Positions 16,063-25,392 of a DNA stretch of 64,000 nucleotides are shown here, piece by piece. A program made the position numbers and the translations under genes. The DNA lies in contig JAKPDW010000064.1 of assembly GCA_029552245.1 (NCBI GenBank), positions 1-64,000 of the forward strand. The letters run 5' to 3'. The notes under the pieces were generated by a model. The model was not told the DNA's origin and searched no databases. It saw only the letters and a list, made by a program, of their open reading frames with translations. Source of the stretch: Deltaproteobacteria bacterium (GTDB lineage: Bacteria > Desulfobacterota > Desulfomonilia > UBA1062). Position 1 is the stretch's first letter. Each line of letters opens with the position of its first letter.

Positions 16063-17022
16063 ATGGAACAGCCGGTATACACAGCAAAGGATTTCGCGAC
16101 GCTCCTCGGGATAACCAAGCCGCAGCTCCTCAAGATGGAGAACGAGGGGATCCTGCCCGCGCCCAGGACGGAAAACGGGGTGCGCGTGTACTACCCGCAC
16201 GACATCCCGCTCTACCTCAGGCTCCTGGGTAAGCCGCAGCTGGTCTCGTCGAAAAGGAGGCAGATCTTCCTCAACTTCAAGGGCGGCACGGGCAAGACGA
16301 GCATCTCGGCGTTCTACGCCTACAGGCTCGCCTGCCTGGGCATGAAGGTCCTCCTCGTCGATCTCGACCCGCAGGGCCACCTCACCCAGTGCCTGGGCAT
16401 CGACCACGAATCCTTCGAGGCCACCCTCTACAACGTGCTCATCGAGCGCACGGACATCCGCGACGTGATCATGCCCACCCGCATGGAAAACCTGAAGCTC
16501 GTCCCCGCGAACCTGGACCTGTCGCCGGTGGAGCTCGCGCTCACGTCGATGAACGCCAGGGAGCAGCGCTTGAGAAAGGCGCTCGCCCCCATCCAGGACG
16601 AGTACGACGTCATCGTGATGGACGCCTCCCCGTCGATCGGGCTCTTGAACCTGAACGGCATCCTCGCGAGCAACGACCTCTTCGTGCCCGTGCTGGCCGA
16701 CTTCCTGTCCTACCACGGGCTCAAGATCCTCTTCGAGACCCTGGCCACCATCGAGGAGGACTTCGATTTCATCTTCGAGAACATCTACATCTTCCTGAAC
16801 AACTACAACGCGTCGCACAACATCTGCCAGCGTGCCAAGGAGGCCCTCCAGACCCACTACGACGGCTACCTCATGAAGACGATCATCCGCCAGGACATCA
16901 AGATCGCAGAGGCGGCGAGCGTGGGCATGCCCATCCACCAGTACGCGCCCAAGAACAGGGGCTCGGTGGACCTCAACGAGTTCATCAAGGAAGTCTTCCC
17001 CAATCTCCCGATTGTGTTTTGA
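16063..17022 (+). CDS. ParA-family ATPase with MerR-like N-terminus
   Basis: A 319-residue protein. Residues 1-65 resemble a MerR-type helix-turn-helix (YTAKDFATLLGITKPQLLKMENEG...VRVYY). A ParA/Soj ATPase domain follows, with the deviant Walker A FKGGTGKTS near residue 70, VDLDPQGHLTQ and VIVMDASPSIG. ParA proteins form ATP-dependent gradients on DNA to segregate or position cargo. No parB or parS-like site lies nearby; instead, two coiled-coil genes follow. The cargo may therefore be a protein complex rather than the chromosome. DNA binding by the N-terminal domain is likely but unproven. Confidence 0.9.
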   Translation: MEQPVYTAKDFATLLGITKPQLLKMENEGILPAPRTENGVRVYYPHDIPLYLRLLGKPQLVSSKRRQIFLNFKGGTGKTSISAFYAYRLACLGMKVLLVDLDPQGHLTQCLGIDHESFEATLYNVLIERTDIRDVIMPTRMENLKLVPANLDLSPVELALTSMNAREQRLRKALAPIQDEYDVIVMDASPSIGLLNLNGILASNDLFVPVLADFLSYHGLKILFETLATIEEDFDFIFENIYIFLNNYNASHNICQRAKEALQTHYDGYLMKTIIRQDIKIAEAASVGMPIHQYAPKNRGSVDLNEFIKEVFPNLPIVF

Positions 17023-17110
17023 CCGGTTTTGTGCTTAATGGAGGTGGTGCCTCCTGGGGAGGTCCCTTGTATTCAATGACCCCGGAAATTGACATGAGGA
17101 GCAACTACCC

Positions 17111-17971
17111 ATGAAAGACGGTTTCGACAGGAGCATCGCCGAGCGGATGCCCAAGATGCAGAAACGCAGGCCTTCCAGGCCCTGGAACGTCGATCCGGTA
17201 CTCATACGGGAACAAACCGACGAGGAACGGGCCGAGACCCAGACCCCCGTCGCCGCAGCCGAGGCGCAGCCGAACCCCGAGGCCTTCCAGGAGGTCGAGG
17301 GCGCAAAGGCGCAGGCCGCAGCGGCGACGGCGGACGCCCGGCCCGCACCGGCGCCACAGGCCTCGGTTTCCACGCAGGTGGGCACAACCTCGGTCGACAT
17401 GGTCTCCATGGCCGTGGAGACCATCGAGGACATCAACGCCGAGTTCTCCCAGATCCTCTTCGAGAGGAGGGATATCAAGCGCAGGCTCGAGGAACACGAC
17501 CGTATCGTGGAGGAGTACGAGCGCGAGAACGAGAGGCTCAGGGAGAACATCGCCAGGCTCGAGCGCACCGCCGGGGAGCATCCCCACCTGAGCCGGGAGA
17601 TCACCTTCCTCAACGAGCAGATCGAGGACGCCGACCACTACATCAGGCGCGTCATGACCATGCTCGGCACCGTCAACGCCAGCTACGACTCTGAACTCGC
17701 CAAGAGCAGGGCCCTCGAGGAGCGCCTCGAGCGCATGAGCAGGGACCTCAAGGAAAAGGCCAGGCTGGACGTGAAGGTCTCGATCCTCGAGAAGGACCTG
17801 AGCTTCTCCACGGCCCGCATCCGCGAGCTGGAGAGCAGGCTCGAGGAGGAGGCCATGAAGAGGAGACCCCTCGAGGAAGAGATCGCAGAGCTCAAGAGCG
17901 CACTCGACAAGGTCTACTCCTCCCTCTCGCACATCCGCCTCAAGGCGAAACGCGAGGTGTATGGATCCTGA
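17111..17971 (+). CDS. Coiled-coil protein
   Basis: A 286-residue protein with a basic N-terminal tail, an Ala/Pro/Gln-rich linker (about residues 38-95) and a long coiled coil from about residue 100 to 275, rich in Glu, Arg and Leu heptads. It has no signal peptide or membrane segment. It lies 88 bp after the ParA gene and overlaps the next coiled-coil gene by 11 bp. The architecture, a flexible basic tail plus coiled coil, resembles partner or adaptor proteins of ParA-type positioning systems. This is inference. Confidence 0.7.
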   Translation: MKDGFDRSIAERMPKMQKRRPSRPWNVDPVLIREQTDEERAETQTPVAAAEAQPNPEAFQEVEGAKAQAAAATADARPAPAPQASVSTQVGTTSVDMVSMAVETIEDINAEFSQILFERRDIKRRLEEHDRIVEEYERENERLRENIARLERTAGEHPHLSREITFLNEQIEDADHYIRRVMTMLGTVNASYDSELAKSRALEERLERMSRDLKEKARLDVKVSILEKDLSFSTARIRELESRLEEEAMKRRPLEEEIAELKSALDKVYSSLSHIRLKAKREVYGS

Positions 17972-18191
17972 CACCACCAAGAAGGTCGACGACCTGCTCG
18001 GAATGGTAGAGGGGATCTCTTCCGAGATCGACGTCAAGGCGGAGCTGGACAGGATCGTGGAGCGTCTGGGAGCGATCGAGCAGAAGGTCGAGAGGCTCGC
18101 CAGGCGCGTGGAGGCCCTGGAGCGCGACCAGCGGGAGCGGAAGAAGGCCGCCCAGAAGCTGAAGGAGGAGCTCGAGGACCTCGCCAGGTGA
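17961..18191 (+). CDS. Small coiled-coil protein
   Basis: A 76-residue highly charged helical protein; heptads run through almost its whole length (LDRIVERLGAIEQKVERLAR). It overlaps the longer coiled-coil gene by 11 bp and could form a heteromeric coiled coil with it. No known domain is recognised. It is the last gene of the HEAT/ParA operon. Confidence 0.7.
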   Translation: MDPDTTKKVDDLLGMVEGISSEIDVKAELDRIVERLGAIEQKVERLARRVEALERDQRERKKAAQKLKEELEDLAR

Positions 18192-18531
18192 ACAGCCCCG
18201 CTCGCCGTGGGAGCGGGCGGGGCGTCAAAAGTCCGTGGCGCCAACGATGGGCGCGGGCAAGTCCTTTGCGATGTGGGCGTCACAGCGGGCGAGACGCCGG
18301 TCGTTCGTGGCGCCGGGGCTGCACCGCGTGTCGTGCCGGTGAAGTTCCCGCCTGTTGAAAACCGAGGCCGTGTCCCCTAGGCCGCCCCATGCTCGACTGC
18401 CGGGCCCGGTGCCCGGTGAGAAAGGGTGCCGAGGGCCGTGGCGTATCCATGGCGCCCGCGGCTTCCGTGTTTCTGGAGACCTCGACAGCCGGGAGGCCTG
18501 ACCACCCTCTAGGGGGCGAAGAGGCGATCCT
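18192..18531. other. Intergenic region, possible hairpin
   Basis: This 340-base gap lies between convergent operons. A GC-rich hairpin CCCGCTC/GAGCGGG at 18197-18217, right after the small coiled-coil gene, could end transcription, but no T-run follows. No gene is recognised in the rest. Confidence 0.4.
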
Positions 18532-19896
<1,365 letters not shown>

Positions 19897-19911
19897 GTCT
19901 TGGGCGTCTCC

Positions 19912-22002
19912 TCATGGCGTACGGGGTTTCGAGTCCCCCTGCTGCTGCGTCTTGAGCCTCACCGTGAACGTCACTCCCCTGTCCGGGTTGGGCCTGACGG
20001 CCACCTGTGCGCCGATCTTCTCGGCCAGGTTCTTCACCTGCCACAGGCCGAGCCCGGTCCCGCGCTTCTTGGTCGTCTGGAAAGGCCTGAACAGCCTTTC
20101 CTGGAGGAACTCCTCGCTCATGCCGCACCCGTTGTCCGAGACCCACAGGCAGACCCCTTCCCCCTCCCTGCGGGCGCCGACGACGATCCTCCCCCCCTCG
20201 TCCACCGCCTCGACCGCGTTGACCAGGATGTTCTCGAGGATCCTCTCCAGGATCTCCGGGTCCGTGCCGATCTCGAGGCCGTCATCGATCCTGGAGGCGA
20301 GCTCTATGCCCCTCATGCGCGGGCTTATCCTCTCCAGCAGGCGCTCCAGGAACCCCCCGAGCGATACCTGGCAGAAGGAGGGCTCCTCCGGCCTGTCCGC
20401 CGCGCAGAGCTTCGAGATGACCTTGTCGATCCGGGTCAGGGCCTGGCCGATGGTCTCGAGCATGTCGCTCCTGAACTCGGGGCTGTCCATGTGGCGGGGG
20501 GCGTTCTGGAGGACGAGGGAGAGGTGGCCGGCCGCGTTCTTGAGATCGTGGAGCAGGGTGGCGGACATGCGGTTGTAGGTGTCGATCTCCTTGTTCTCCG
20601 CCAGCCTCTGTGCGAACCATGCCTTGGCGAGGGCCGAGCTCGCCTGGGAGGCGATGGCCGTGAGGAGGTCCACGTCGTCCCGGCCGTATGCGGTGCCCGG
20701 CCTCTCCCTGCCCACGGCCATGAAACCCACGAGGTCGTTGCCCACGAACATGCCGACGGCCAGTTCTATCCTGTTGGCGTCGAGGAAGCGGGCGTGGTCC
20801 TTGACGAGGACTCCCCACAGCTCGTCCGCGCCTGCCGGCGGCGTCCTCCTGAGGAAATACCTCCGCGAGGAGAGGAAGACGACCAACGGGTGCGTGCCCT
20901 CTACGGTAGAGTCCCCGGTTTCCGAGGGGAACGAAAGCACCCGCAGGTAGTCGCCCTCCCTGTGCAGCCAGATGGAGAGGTCCGAGGTGTACATGCTGTC
21001 GAGCACCACCTGGGCGGTGACGTGCAGGATCTGGCGCTGGGTGTTCGCCACCGTGAGGGCCCCGCTGAGCTCCATCCACTCCTTCCGGTAGTCGTACTTG
21101 TTGGCGAAGAAGTGGGTGTCTATGAAGAAGCGGAGGCGGGCCCTCGCCTCGGGCGAGAGCGAGAGCACGAAGAACACCACCAGCGCGAGAAAGGCGATGA
21201 AACCCGTGACCACCACCGGCGACTTCAGCCCCAGCCGCTGGACACCGAGGATCGCCGCCCCGGTGAGCACGAGGTAGAGCCCCATGCTGAGGAGGGTGAG
21301 GGAGTGGTACACCACGTAGCGGGAGACGAACACGTCCAGCTCGAAGAGCCGGTGACGGATGGAAAAGAAGACGAGCAGCGAGGACCCGACGAGGACCATG
21401 AGCGAGCCCAGGGCGGTCACCTCCACGCTCAGCGTGCTCGTGGCGAGCCTGTGTATGGCGAGCAGGCAGGATGCGCCGAGGATCGAGACGAGACCGACGG
21501 CCGGGAACCTGAACACGGTCCTCGTCCGGCCCGTGGAAGACCTCAGGATGTTCTCGACGAGCCAGACCCCGCTGGTCGACACGAGGAGCAGCGCCACGGC
21601 ATGCGCCCTGCCCAGCCTGTCCAGGGCGATGGCGCCCTCCGGCGAGAACAGCGCGAAAGAGGCTCTCGTGAACACGAGGATGCACGCGTAGCCCGCGCAG
21701 AGCGCCGTGACGCCGACGGATGCGGCCCTCATGAGCCGGCCGCGCGACGCGAGACCCCGCTCCATCCCGATCATGGCGCAGACGAGACAGCCCGCGCCCA
21801 CGAGCTCGAAGACGGAGGCGGCCTGGGCCGCAAGGATCTGGTTTCTCCCGAGCAGGAACACCGAGTCGCACGCCTGCACGGCGGAGACGGCGAGGAGGCC
21901 GCAGGCGAGGGCCCTGCCGGACCTCGCTCCGCTGCGCACGAGGATGATCGCGCCCCCGAGCAGGCACACCGCGGCTGCAGGCAAGCTGAAGAAGAAGTAC
22001 AT
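19912..22002 (-). CDS. prsK: PEP-CTERM system histidine kinase PrsK
   Basis: A 696-residue membrane histidine kinase. About eight to nine N-terminal transmembrane helices cover roughly residues 1-290. A GAF-like sensor region follows, then the dimerisation helix with the phospho-acceptor in LLHDLKNAAGHLSL, and a HATPase domain with NILVNAVEAVDEGG, DNGCGM and GTGLGLWQ. This layout and the companion regulator identify it as PrsK. PrsK/PrsR pairs control expression of PEP-CTERM surface proteins in exopolysaccharide-associated systems. The stimulus is unknown. It is divergent from the PEP-CTERM gene. Confidence 0.9.
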   Translation of the reverse strand: MYFFFSLPAAAVCLLGGAIILVRSGARSGRALACGLLAVSAVQACDSVFLLGRNQILAAQAASVFELVGAGCLVCAMIGMERGLASRGRLMRAASVGVTALCAGYACILVFTRASFALFSPEGAIALDRLGRAHAVALLLVSTSGVWLVENILRSSTGRTRTVFRFPAVGLVSILGASCLLAIHRLATSTLSVEVTALGSLMVLVGSSLLVFFSIRHRLFELDVFVSRYVVYHSLTLLSMGLYLVLTGAAILGVQRLGLKSPVVVTGFIAFLALVVFFVLSLSPEARARLRFFIDTHFFANKYDYRKEWMELSGALTVANTQRQILHVTAQVVLDSMYTSDLSIWLHREGDYLRVLSFPSETGDSTVEGTHPLVVFLSSRRYFLRRTPPAGADELWGVLVKDHARFLDANRIELAVGMFVGNDLVGFMAVGRERPGTAYGRDDVDLLTAIASQASSALAKAWFAQRLAENKEIDTYNRMSATLLHDLKNAAGHLSLVLQNAPRHMDSPEFRSDMLETIGQALTRIDKVISKLCAADRPEEPSFCQVSLGGFLERLLERISPRMRGIELASRIDDGLEIGTDPEILERILENILVNAVEAVDEGGRIVVGARREGEGVCLWVSDNGCGMSEEFLQERLFRPFQTTKKRGTGLGLWQVKNLAEKIGAQVAVRPNPDRGVTFTVRLKTQQQGDSKPRTP

Positions 22003-22392
22003 GGTACTCGCCTCTCGACCCCTTCCTACCAGATATCGTCAACGGTGTCGAAATAATTTACAGGTTTCCCCCGGGGTGTCGGGATCGGCCGGAACCTCGC
22101 ACGGCCGATCACTGCACGCAGCTTGCCGCCTACAGGAGACCGCCCGTCGATAGACCTCGAGAAGGCCGCCCGCCCTCAAGGCGGCGCGCACCCTCGATCC
22201 AGGCCCGAAGGCGATCCCTGCCCCATGCACCCAGGACCAGACGGGGCGGTGCTGTCGGCGGATTTTACAGTCACCCATTCCCGGCAGCCCGTCATATCTC
22301 ATAACCATTTGATTTTTATGATTTTCCTGCCATGGCATGATCATTGCTTTCCCCGGGGGACTGAATACTTTTTTCACATGGAGGCTTGCATC
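22003..22392. other. Divergent regulatory spacer prsK / PEP-CTERM gene
   Basis: The 390-base spacer holds the sigma-54 promoter listed separately and must also hold the prsK promoter, which I could not place with confidence. Its promoter-distal part (22080-22270) is GC-rich, and the last 130 bases are AT-rich. Enhancer sites for PrsR are expected here. Two TTTACAG blocks, at 22057 and 22264, are possible but weak candidates. Confidence 0.35.
22333..22348 (+). promoter_or_regulatory. Sigma-54 promoter (-24/-12)
   Basis: TGGCATGATCATTGCT matches the sigma-54 consensus, with GG and GC separated by exactly 10 bp. The expected start point is about 12 bp after the GC, leaving a leader of roughly 35 bases before the ATG at 22393. 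The neighbouring PrsR is a sigma-54 activator, so regulator and target promoter sit side by side. Confidence 0.8.
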
Positions 22393-23199
22393 ATGGCACG
22401 AAACGTTCGACTTGTTGTGTTGGCCCTGGCGGTGCTTGCAACGGCATCTTCCGCCTTCGCCATTCCCCTGGGCACGAACATCACGATCAACGACCTCGTC
22501 AACGGCAGCTCGAGCTGGTACGGCAGCGCCGCCAACACGAGCGTGGGCCGAGAGGACCAGGAGGTCGAGGTGAATTGCTTGACAGGGCAGTCGTGGGACC
22601 TCGAGGCCTTCTTCCTCGACGGCTACATCCTGAGCCTCGTGGGCGGGTTCGACTTCGTGAACGGCTATGGGGGCTACCGCGCGGGTGATATCTTCATCGA
22701 CATCAACGGCGACGCGAAATACGGCACGGCCAACACCAGCAGCGGATCTGGCAACAGCGTCGTTAACAACACCTTCGGCTATGACTTCGTGATCGCCTGC
22801 GACTTCTCCCAGATGAGGTACGATGTCTACCAGCTCTTCGACGGCGTCTCGACGGTCACGGTCTTCTACTCCCAGAACGACGAGTCGAACCCGTGGGTGT
22901 ACAACGATGGCGGAACGCTCGTGGCCTTCGGCGACATCACCTACTCTAGCGGACTTTCCGATGCGGATGCCGGCTACCTCTTGGGCGGCTCCCACAACGT
23001 GGCCCGGTTCGACCTGGGGTTCCTCCAGTATTTCGAGGGCTTCAACGGCAGCTTCCTCGCCCACACGACGCTCGAGTGCGGCAACGACAACCTCATCGGC
23101 ACAGGCACGGCGCCCGTGCCCGAGCCGGCGACACTGCTCCTTCTGGGCTCCGGCCTGATCGGGCTTGCGAGCATCGGGAGGAGGAAGAGGACACGGTAA
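22393..23199 (+). CDS. PEP-CTERM sorting-domain protein
   Basis: A 268-residue exported protein. The N-terminal signal peptide MARNVRLVVLALAVLATASS... ends in SSAFA. The C-terminus carries the sorting signal VPEPATLLLLGSGLIGLA followed by a basic RRKRTR tail. In this system an exosortase removes the signal and anchors or releases the protein with exopolysaccharide. The central part is rich in Asn, Gly and Tyr and looks like a beta-rich adhesive domain. I preferred the ATG at 22393, placed 8 bases after GGAGG, over the ATG at 22378. No exosortase is in this window. Confidence 0.92.
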   Translation: MARNVRLVVLALAVLATASSAFAIPLGTNITINDLVNGSSSWYGSAANTSVGREDQEVEVNCLTGQSWDLEAFFLDGYILSLVGGFDFVNGYGGYRAGDIFIDINGDAKYGTANTSSGSGNSVVNNTFGYDFVIACDFSQMRYDVYQLFDGVSTVTVFYSQNDESNPWVYNDGGTLVAFGDITYSSGLSDADAGYLLGGSHNVARFDLGFLQYFEGFNGSFLAHTTLECGNDNLIGTGTAPVPEPATLLLLGSGLIGLASIGRRKRTR

Positions 23200-23230
23200 C
23201 AAGGCTCATCTCTTCAAGGACGGCACCTGC

Positions 23231-23264
23231 GGGGCCCGGCACTCAGCCGGGCCCCTGTTTTTTT
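23231..23264 (+). terminator. Rho-independent terminator after the PEP-CTERM gene
   Basis: A perfect 10-bp GC stem (GGGGCCCGGC/GCCGGGCCCC) with the loop ACTCA is followed by TGTTTTTTT. This is the clearest intrinsic terminator in the window, 31 bp after the stop codon. Confidence 0.95.
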
Positions 23265-23281
23265 CCGGCGGGAAGGATGCC

Positions 23282-23424
23282 GCCTGCGTGCGGGGGAACG
23301 TCACGAGACGAGTGCAGCTGCCGCCTCGTGCCCGGACATCCCTCAGAGAGCCATGGCGCTCATTACGACCATACTGCCGCCGCCTTGTGCCCGGACATCA
23401 CGCCTGCGGGCGGGGGAACGTCAC
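23282..23424. repeat. Two interleaved imperfect direct repeats
   Basis: A 23-bp block GCCTGCGTGCGGGGGAACGT(CAC) begins at 23282 and recurs at 23402 with one change, 120 bp apart. A 21-bp block GCCGCC(T/C)TGTGCCCGGACAT begins at 23320 and recurs at 23379, 59 bp apart. The order is A-B-B-A. The second A block runs into the 3' end of the thioesterase gene. Confidence 0.7.
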
Positions 23425-23849
23425 CGGTCGGGTCGGGCAACCGGGTCCCCCTTGATGTAGACCGTGCCCTGGAACAGGCAGAGGACCTCGCCCGGTTCGT
23501 CCATGACCTCCACGAGGTAGGTGGCGAGCCTGCGGTTCCTCGAGACCTCCCGTGCCCTTGCGTAGAGCACGTCGCCGTAGGCCGCCTTCATGAAGGTCAT
23601 GGTGGTGTTGACGGCCACCGCCGAGAGCCCGCGGGTGTGCGAGGCCACGGCGAAGGCCATGTCCGCGAGCGTGAAGAGGGCGCCGCCGTGGGCCATGCCG
23701 AGGCTGTTTCTGTGCCGTTGGTCCACCCGGAGCCTCACGAGGGCGGTACCGGGGCCGGTATCCACGATCTCCACCCCCACGAACGCGGCGAAGTAGTCCT
23801 TCTCGAAGTATGCCCTGAGGGCCTCGATCCCGATCGCATCGTGCGCCAC
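23421..23849 (-). CDS. PaaI-type hotdog-fold thioesterase
   Basis: A 142-residue hotdog-fold acyl-CoA thioesterase of the PaaI/4HBT family. The central helix motif HRNSLGMAHGGALFTLADMAFA carries the typical HGG-x-hydrophobic-x(2)-D/A signature. Such enzymes hydrolyse phenylacetyl- or hydroxyphenylacetyl-CoA and related thioesters. It follows the FdhD-like gene by 6 bp. The C-terminal end overlaps a repeat block. The substrate is unknown. Confidence 0.88.
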   Translation of the reverse strand: MAHDAIGIEALRAYFEKDYFAAFVGVEIVDTGPGTALVRLRVDQRHRNSLGMAHGGALFTLADMAFAVASHTRGLSAVAVNTTMTFMKAAYGDVLYARAREVSRNRRLATYLVEVMDEPGEVLCLFQGTVYIKGDPVARPDR

Positions 23850-23855
23850 GGCCGC

Positions 23856-24611
23856 TCACCCCCGGGACGCGCCCAGGCCCCGGATGCGCTCCGGGTGGGC
23901 GTACACGTTGAAGGCACCGTCCTTGGCGCGGCACACGAGCGTGACCCCGTGCGCCCTCGCCAGGCGCACGCCCTCGTCGGTGGTAGCCGCCTTGCTCACG
24001 ATCACCGGGATGCCGGCGTTCACGGCCTTGACGACCATGCCGGCCGGCTGCCTCCCCGTGCAGCCGAGCACGCACCCGGACAGGTCCACCCCGGCCAGCA
24101 CACCGCTGCCGATGACCTTGTCGACGGTGTTGTGCCTCCCCACGTCGCTGCTCTTGGCCACCACCTCCCCGTCCTTGTACAGCACCGAGCAGTGGGCGCC
24201 TCCTGTCCGTTCCCACAGCGGGGAGACGATCGACGCCATGACCCGGGCTATGTCTTCCACGTCGATACGTACCCGGGATGCGACCGCGCCCACGATGCGG
24301 CCCGTTGACAACCCGCCGCTCGTACCCGTCACCCCTGCGCCCGGCGCCTCGACGGCCGTGCCTCTCACCATGATCCTGGAACCGTCCACCTCCACGTCCT
24401 CCACCGAGCGGGCGAGCCCCTCGCTTATCGCGAAGCCAGCCCCCAGCTCCCTCAGCATGCCGGGGCTCGCAACCAGCGCCCCCACCGCAGCGCCGTTGAA
24501 AGAGAGGGTGTAGGTCCGCTCCAGGCAGACCTCGTCCACGAAAGCAGAGACCCCTTTCTCGTCCCTGCGCACCGCATCCACGCGGACTAGCAGCGAACCC
24601 GTGTCTTCCAC
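23856..24611 (-). CDS. fdhD: FdhD-like sulfurtransferase lacking the CxxC motif
   Basis: A 251-residue FdhD-family protein, recognised by SVLYKDGEVVAKSSDVGRHNTVDKVIG and CTGRQPAGMVVKA. FdhD passes sulfur from a cysteine desulfurase to the molybdenum/tungsten cofactor of formate dehydrogenase. The catalytic loop, normally CxxC or at least SGCGGG, reads GVTGTSGGLS here and has no cysteine. A remaining Cys lies in GCVLGCTGR. Starts with GTG, 1 bp after the methyltransferase gene. No formate dehydrogenase is in the window. It may bind the cofactor without sulfurating it. Confidence 0.85.
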   Translation of the reverse strand: MEDTGSLLVRVDAVRRDEKGVSAFVDEVCLERTYTLSFNGAAVGALVASPGMLRELGAGFAISEGLARSVEDVEVDGSRIMVRGTAVEAPGAGVTGTSGGLSTGRIVGAVASRVRIDVEDIARVMASIVSPLWERTGGAHCSVLYKDGEVVAKSSDVGRHNTVDKVIGSGVLAGVDLSGCVLGCTGRQPAGMVVKAVNAGIPVIVSKAATTDEGVRLARAHGVTLVCRAKDGAFNVYAHPERIRGLGASRG

Positions 24612-24612
24612 G

Positions 24613-25392
24613 TCACGTCACCCCTTTCCTTGCGGCGAGTTCGAAGAGGGCTATCGATGCGGCCTGCGACACGTTGAGCGAGTTGAACGCGCCCTGCATG
24701 GGGATCCTCGCGAGCGCGTCCAGCCCGTGCGCGATCACGGGCCTTATGCCCCTGTCCTCGCCGCCCACGACGATGGCCGCCTTCCCGAAGGAAGGCAACG
24801 TCCTGATATCCGCGCCTAAGGTCGCGTCGAGCCCGACGAGCCAGAAGCCTTCGTCCCTGAGGGCCTCGAGCGCCTGCCTGAGGTTCGTTACCCGCGCGAT
24901 GCGGGTGTGCTCGGAGGCGCCCGCAGAAGCCCTGACCACGGCCGGGGTGACCGGGCACGCCCGGTGTCTCGGTATCACTACCCCGGCGCCTGCCAGCGCG
25001 TGCGCCGCCCTGATCGCGGCCCCGAGGTTCTGCGGGTCCTCGACGGAGTCGAGCACGAGGACGACGTCGAGCCCGAAGAGGTCTTCCAGGGCCGCGTACG
25101 GATAGTCCGAGACCCTGGCCGCCACCCCCTGGTGTTCCCTCGTCCCGGCTATCCTGTCGAGCTCGCGCCTGTCCACGACCCTCAACGCCTGGTGCCACGG
25201 CGTGTCCCGCCATCTCGGGGCGCTTTCCTCCAGTGCGAAGACCTCGTAGACCGTCCTCCTGCCGGAGCGGAACACCTCCTCGAGCGCGTTTCTGCCCGAG
25301 ACGACCTCTCCCCTGTGACGGTGCTCGGGACCCGAGCGTTGCACGGCGGGCTCCGGGCGCCGCCACGGTTTCTTCGGGGGCCTCGGTTTCAT
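24613..25392 (-). CDS. rlmB: TrmH/RlmB-type RNA 2'-O-methyltransferase
   Basis: A 259-residue SPOUT methyltransferase. A short basic tail precedes the substrate-binding domain (VVSGRNALEEVFRSGRRTVYEVFA), then the catalytic domain with DSVEDPQNLGAAIRAAHALAGAGVV, VVGGEDRGIRP and the knot motif IPMQGAFNSLNVSQAASI. The family methylates ribose of a 23S rRNA guanosine (RlmB) or tRNA. The start overlaps the nitroreductase stop by 4 bp. The exact target cannot be told from sequence; rlmB is the most likely. Confidence 0.85.
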   Translation of the reverse strand: MKPRPPKKPWRRPEPAVQRSGPEHRHRGEVVSGRNALEEVFRSGRRTVYEVFALEESAPRWRDTPWHQALRVVDRRELDRIAGTREHQGVAARVSDYPYAALEDLFGLDVVLVLDSVEDPQNLGAAIRAAHALAGAGVVIPRHRACPVTPAVVRASAGASEHTRIARVTNLRQALEALRDEGFWLVGLDATLGADIRTLPSFGKAAIVVGGEDRGIRPVIAHGLDALARIPMQGAFNSLNVSQAASIALFELAARKGVT

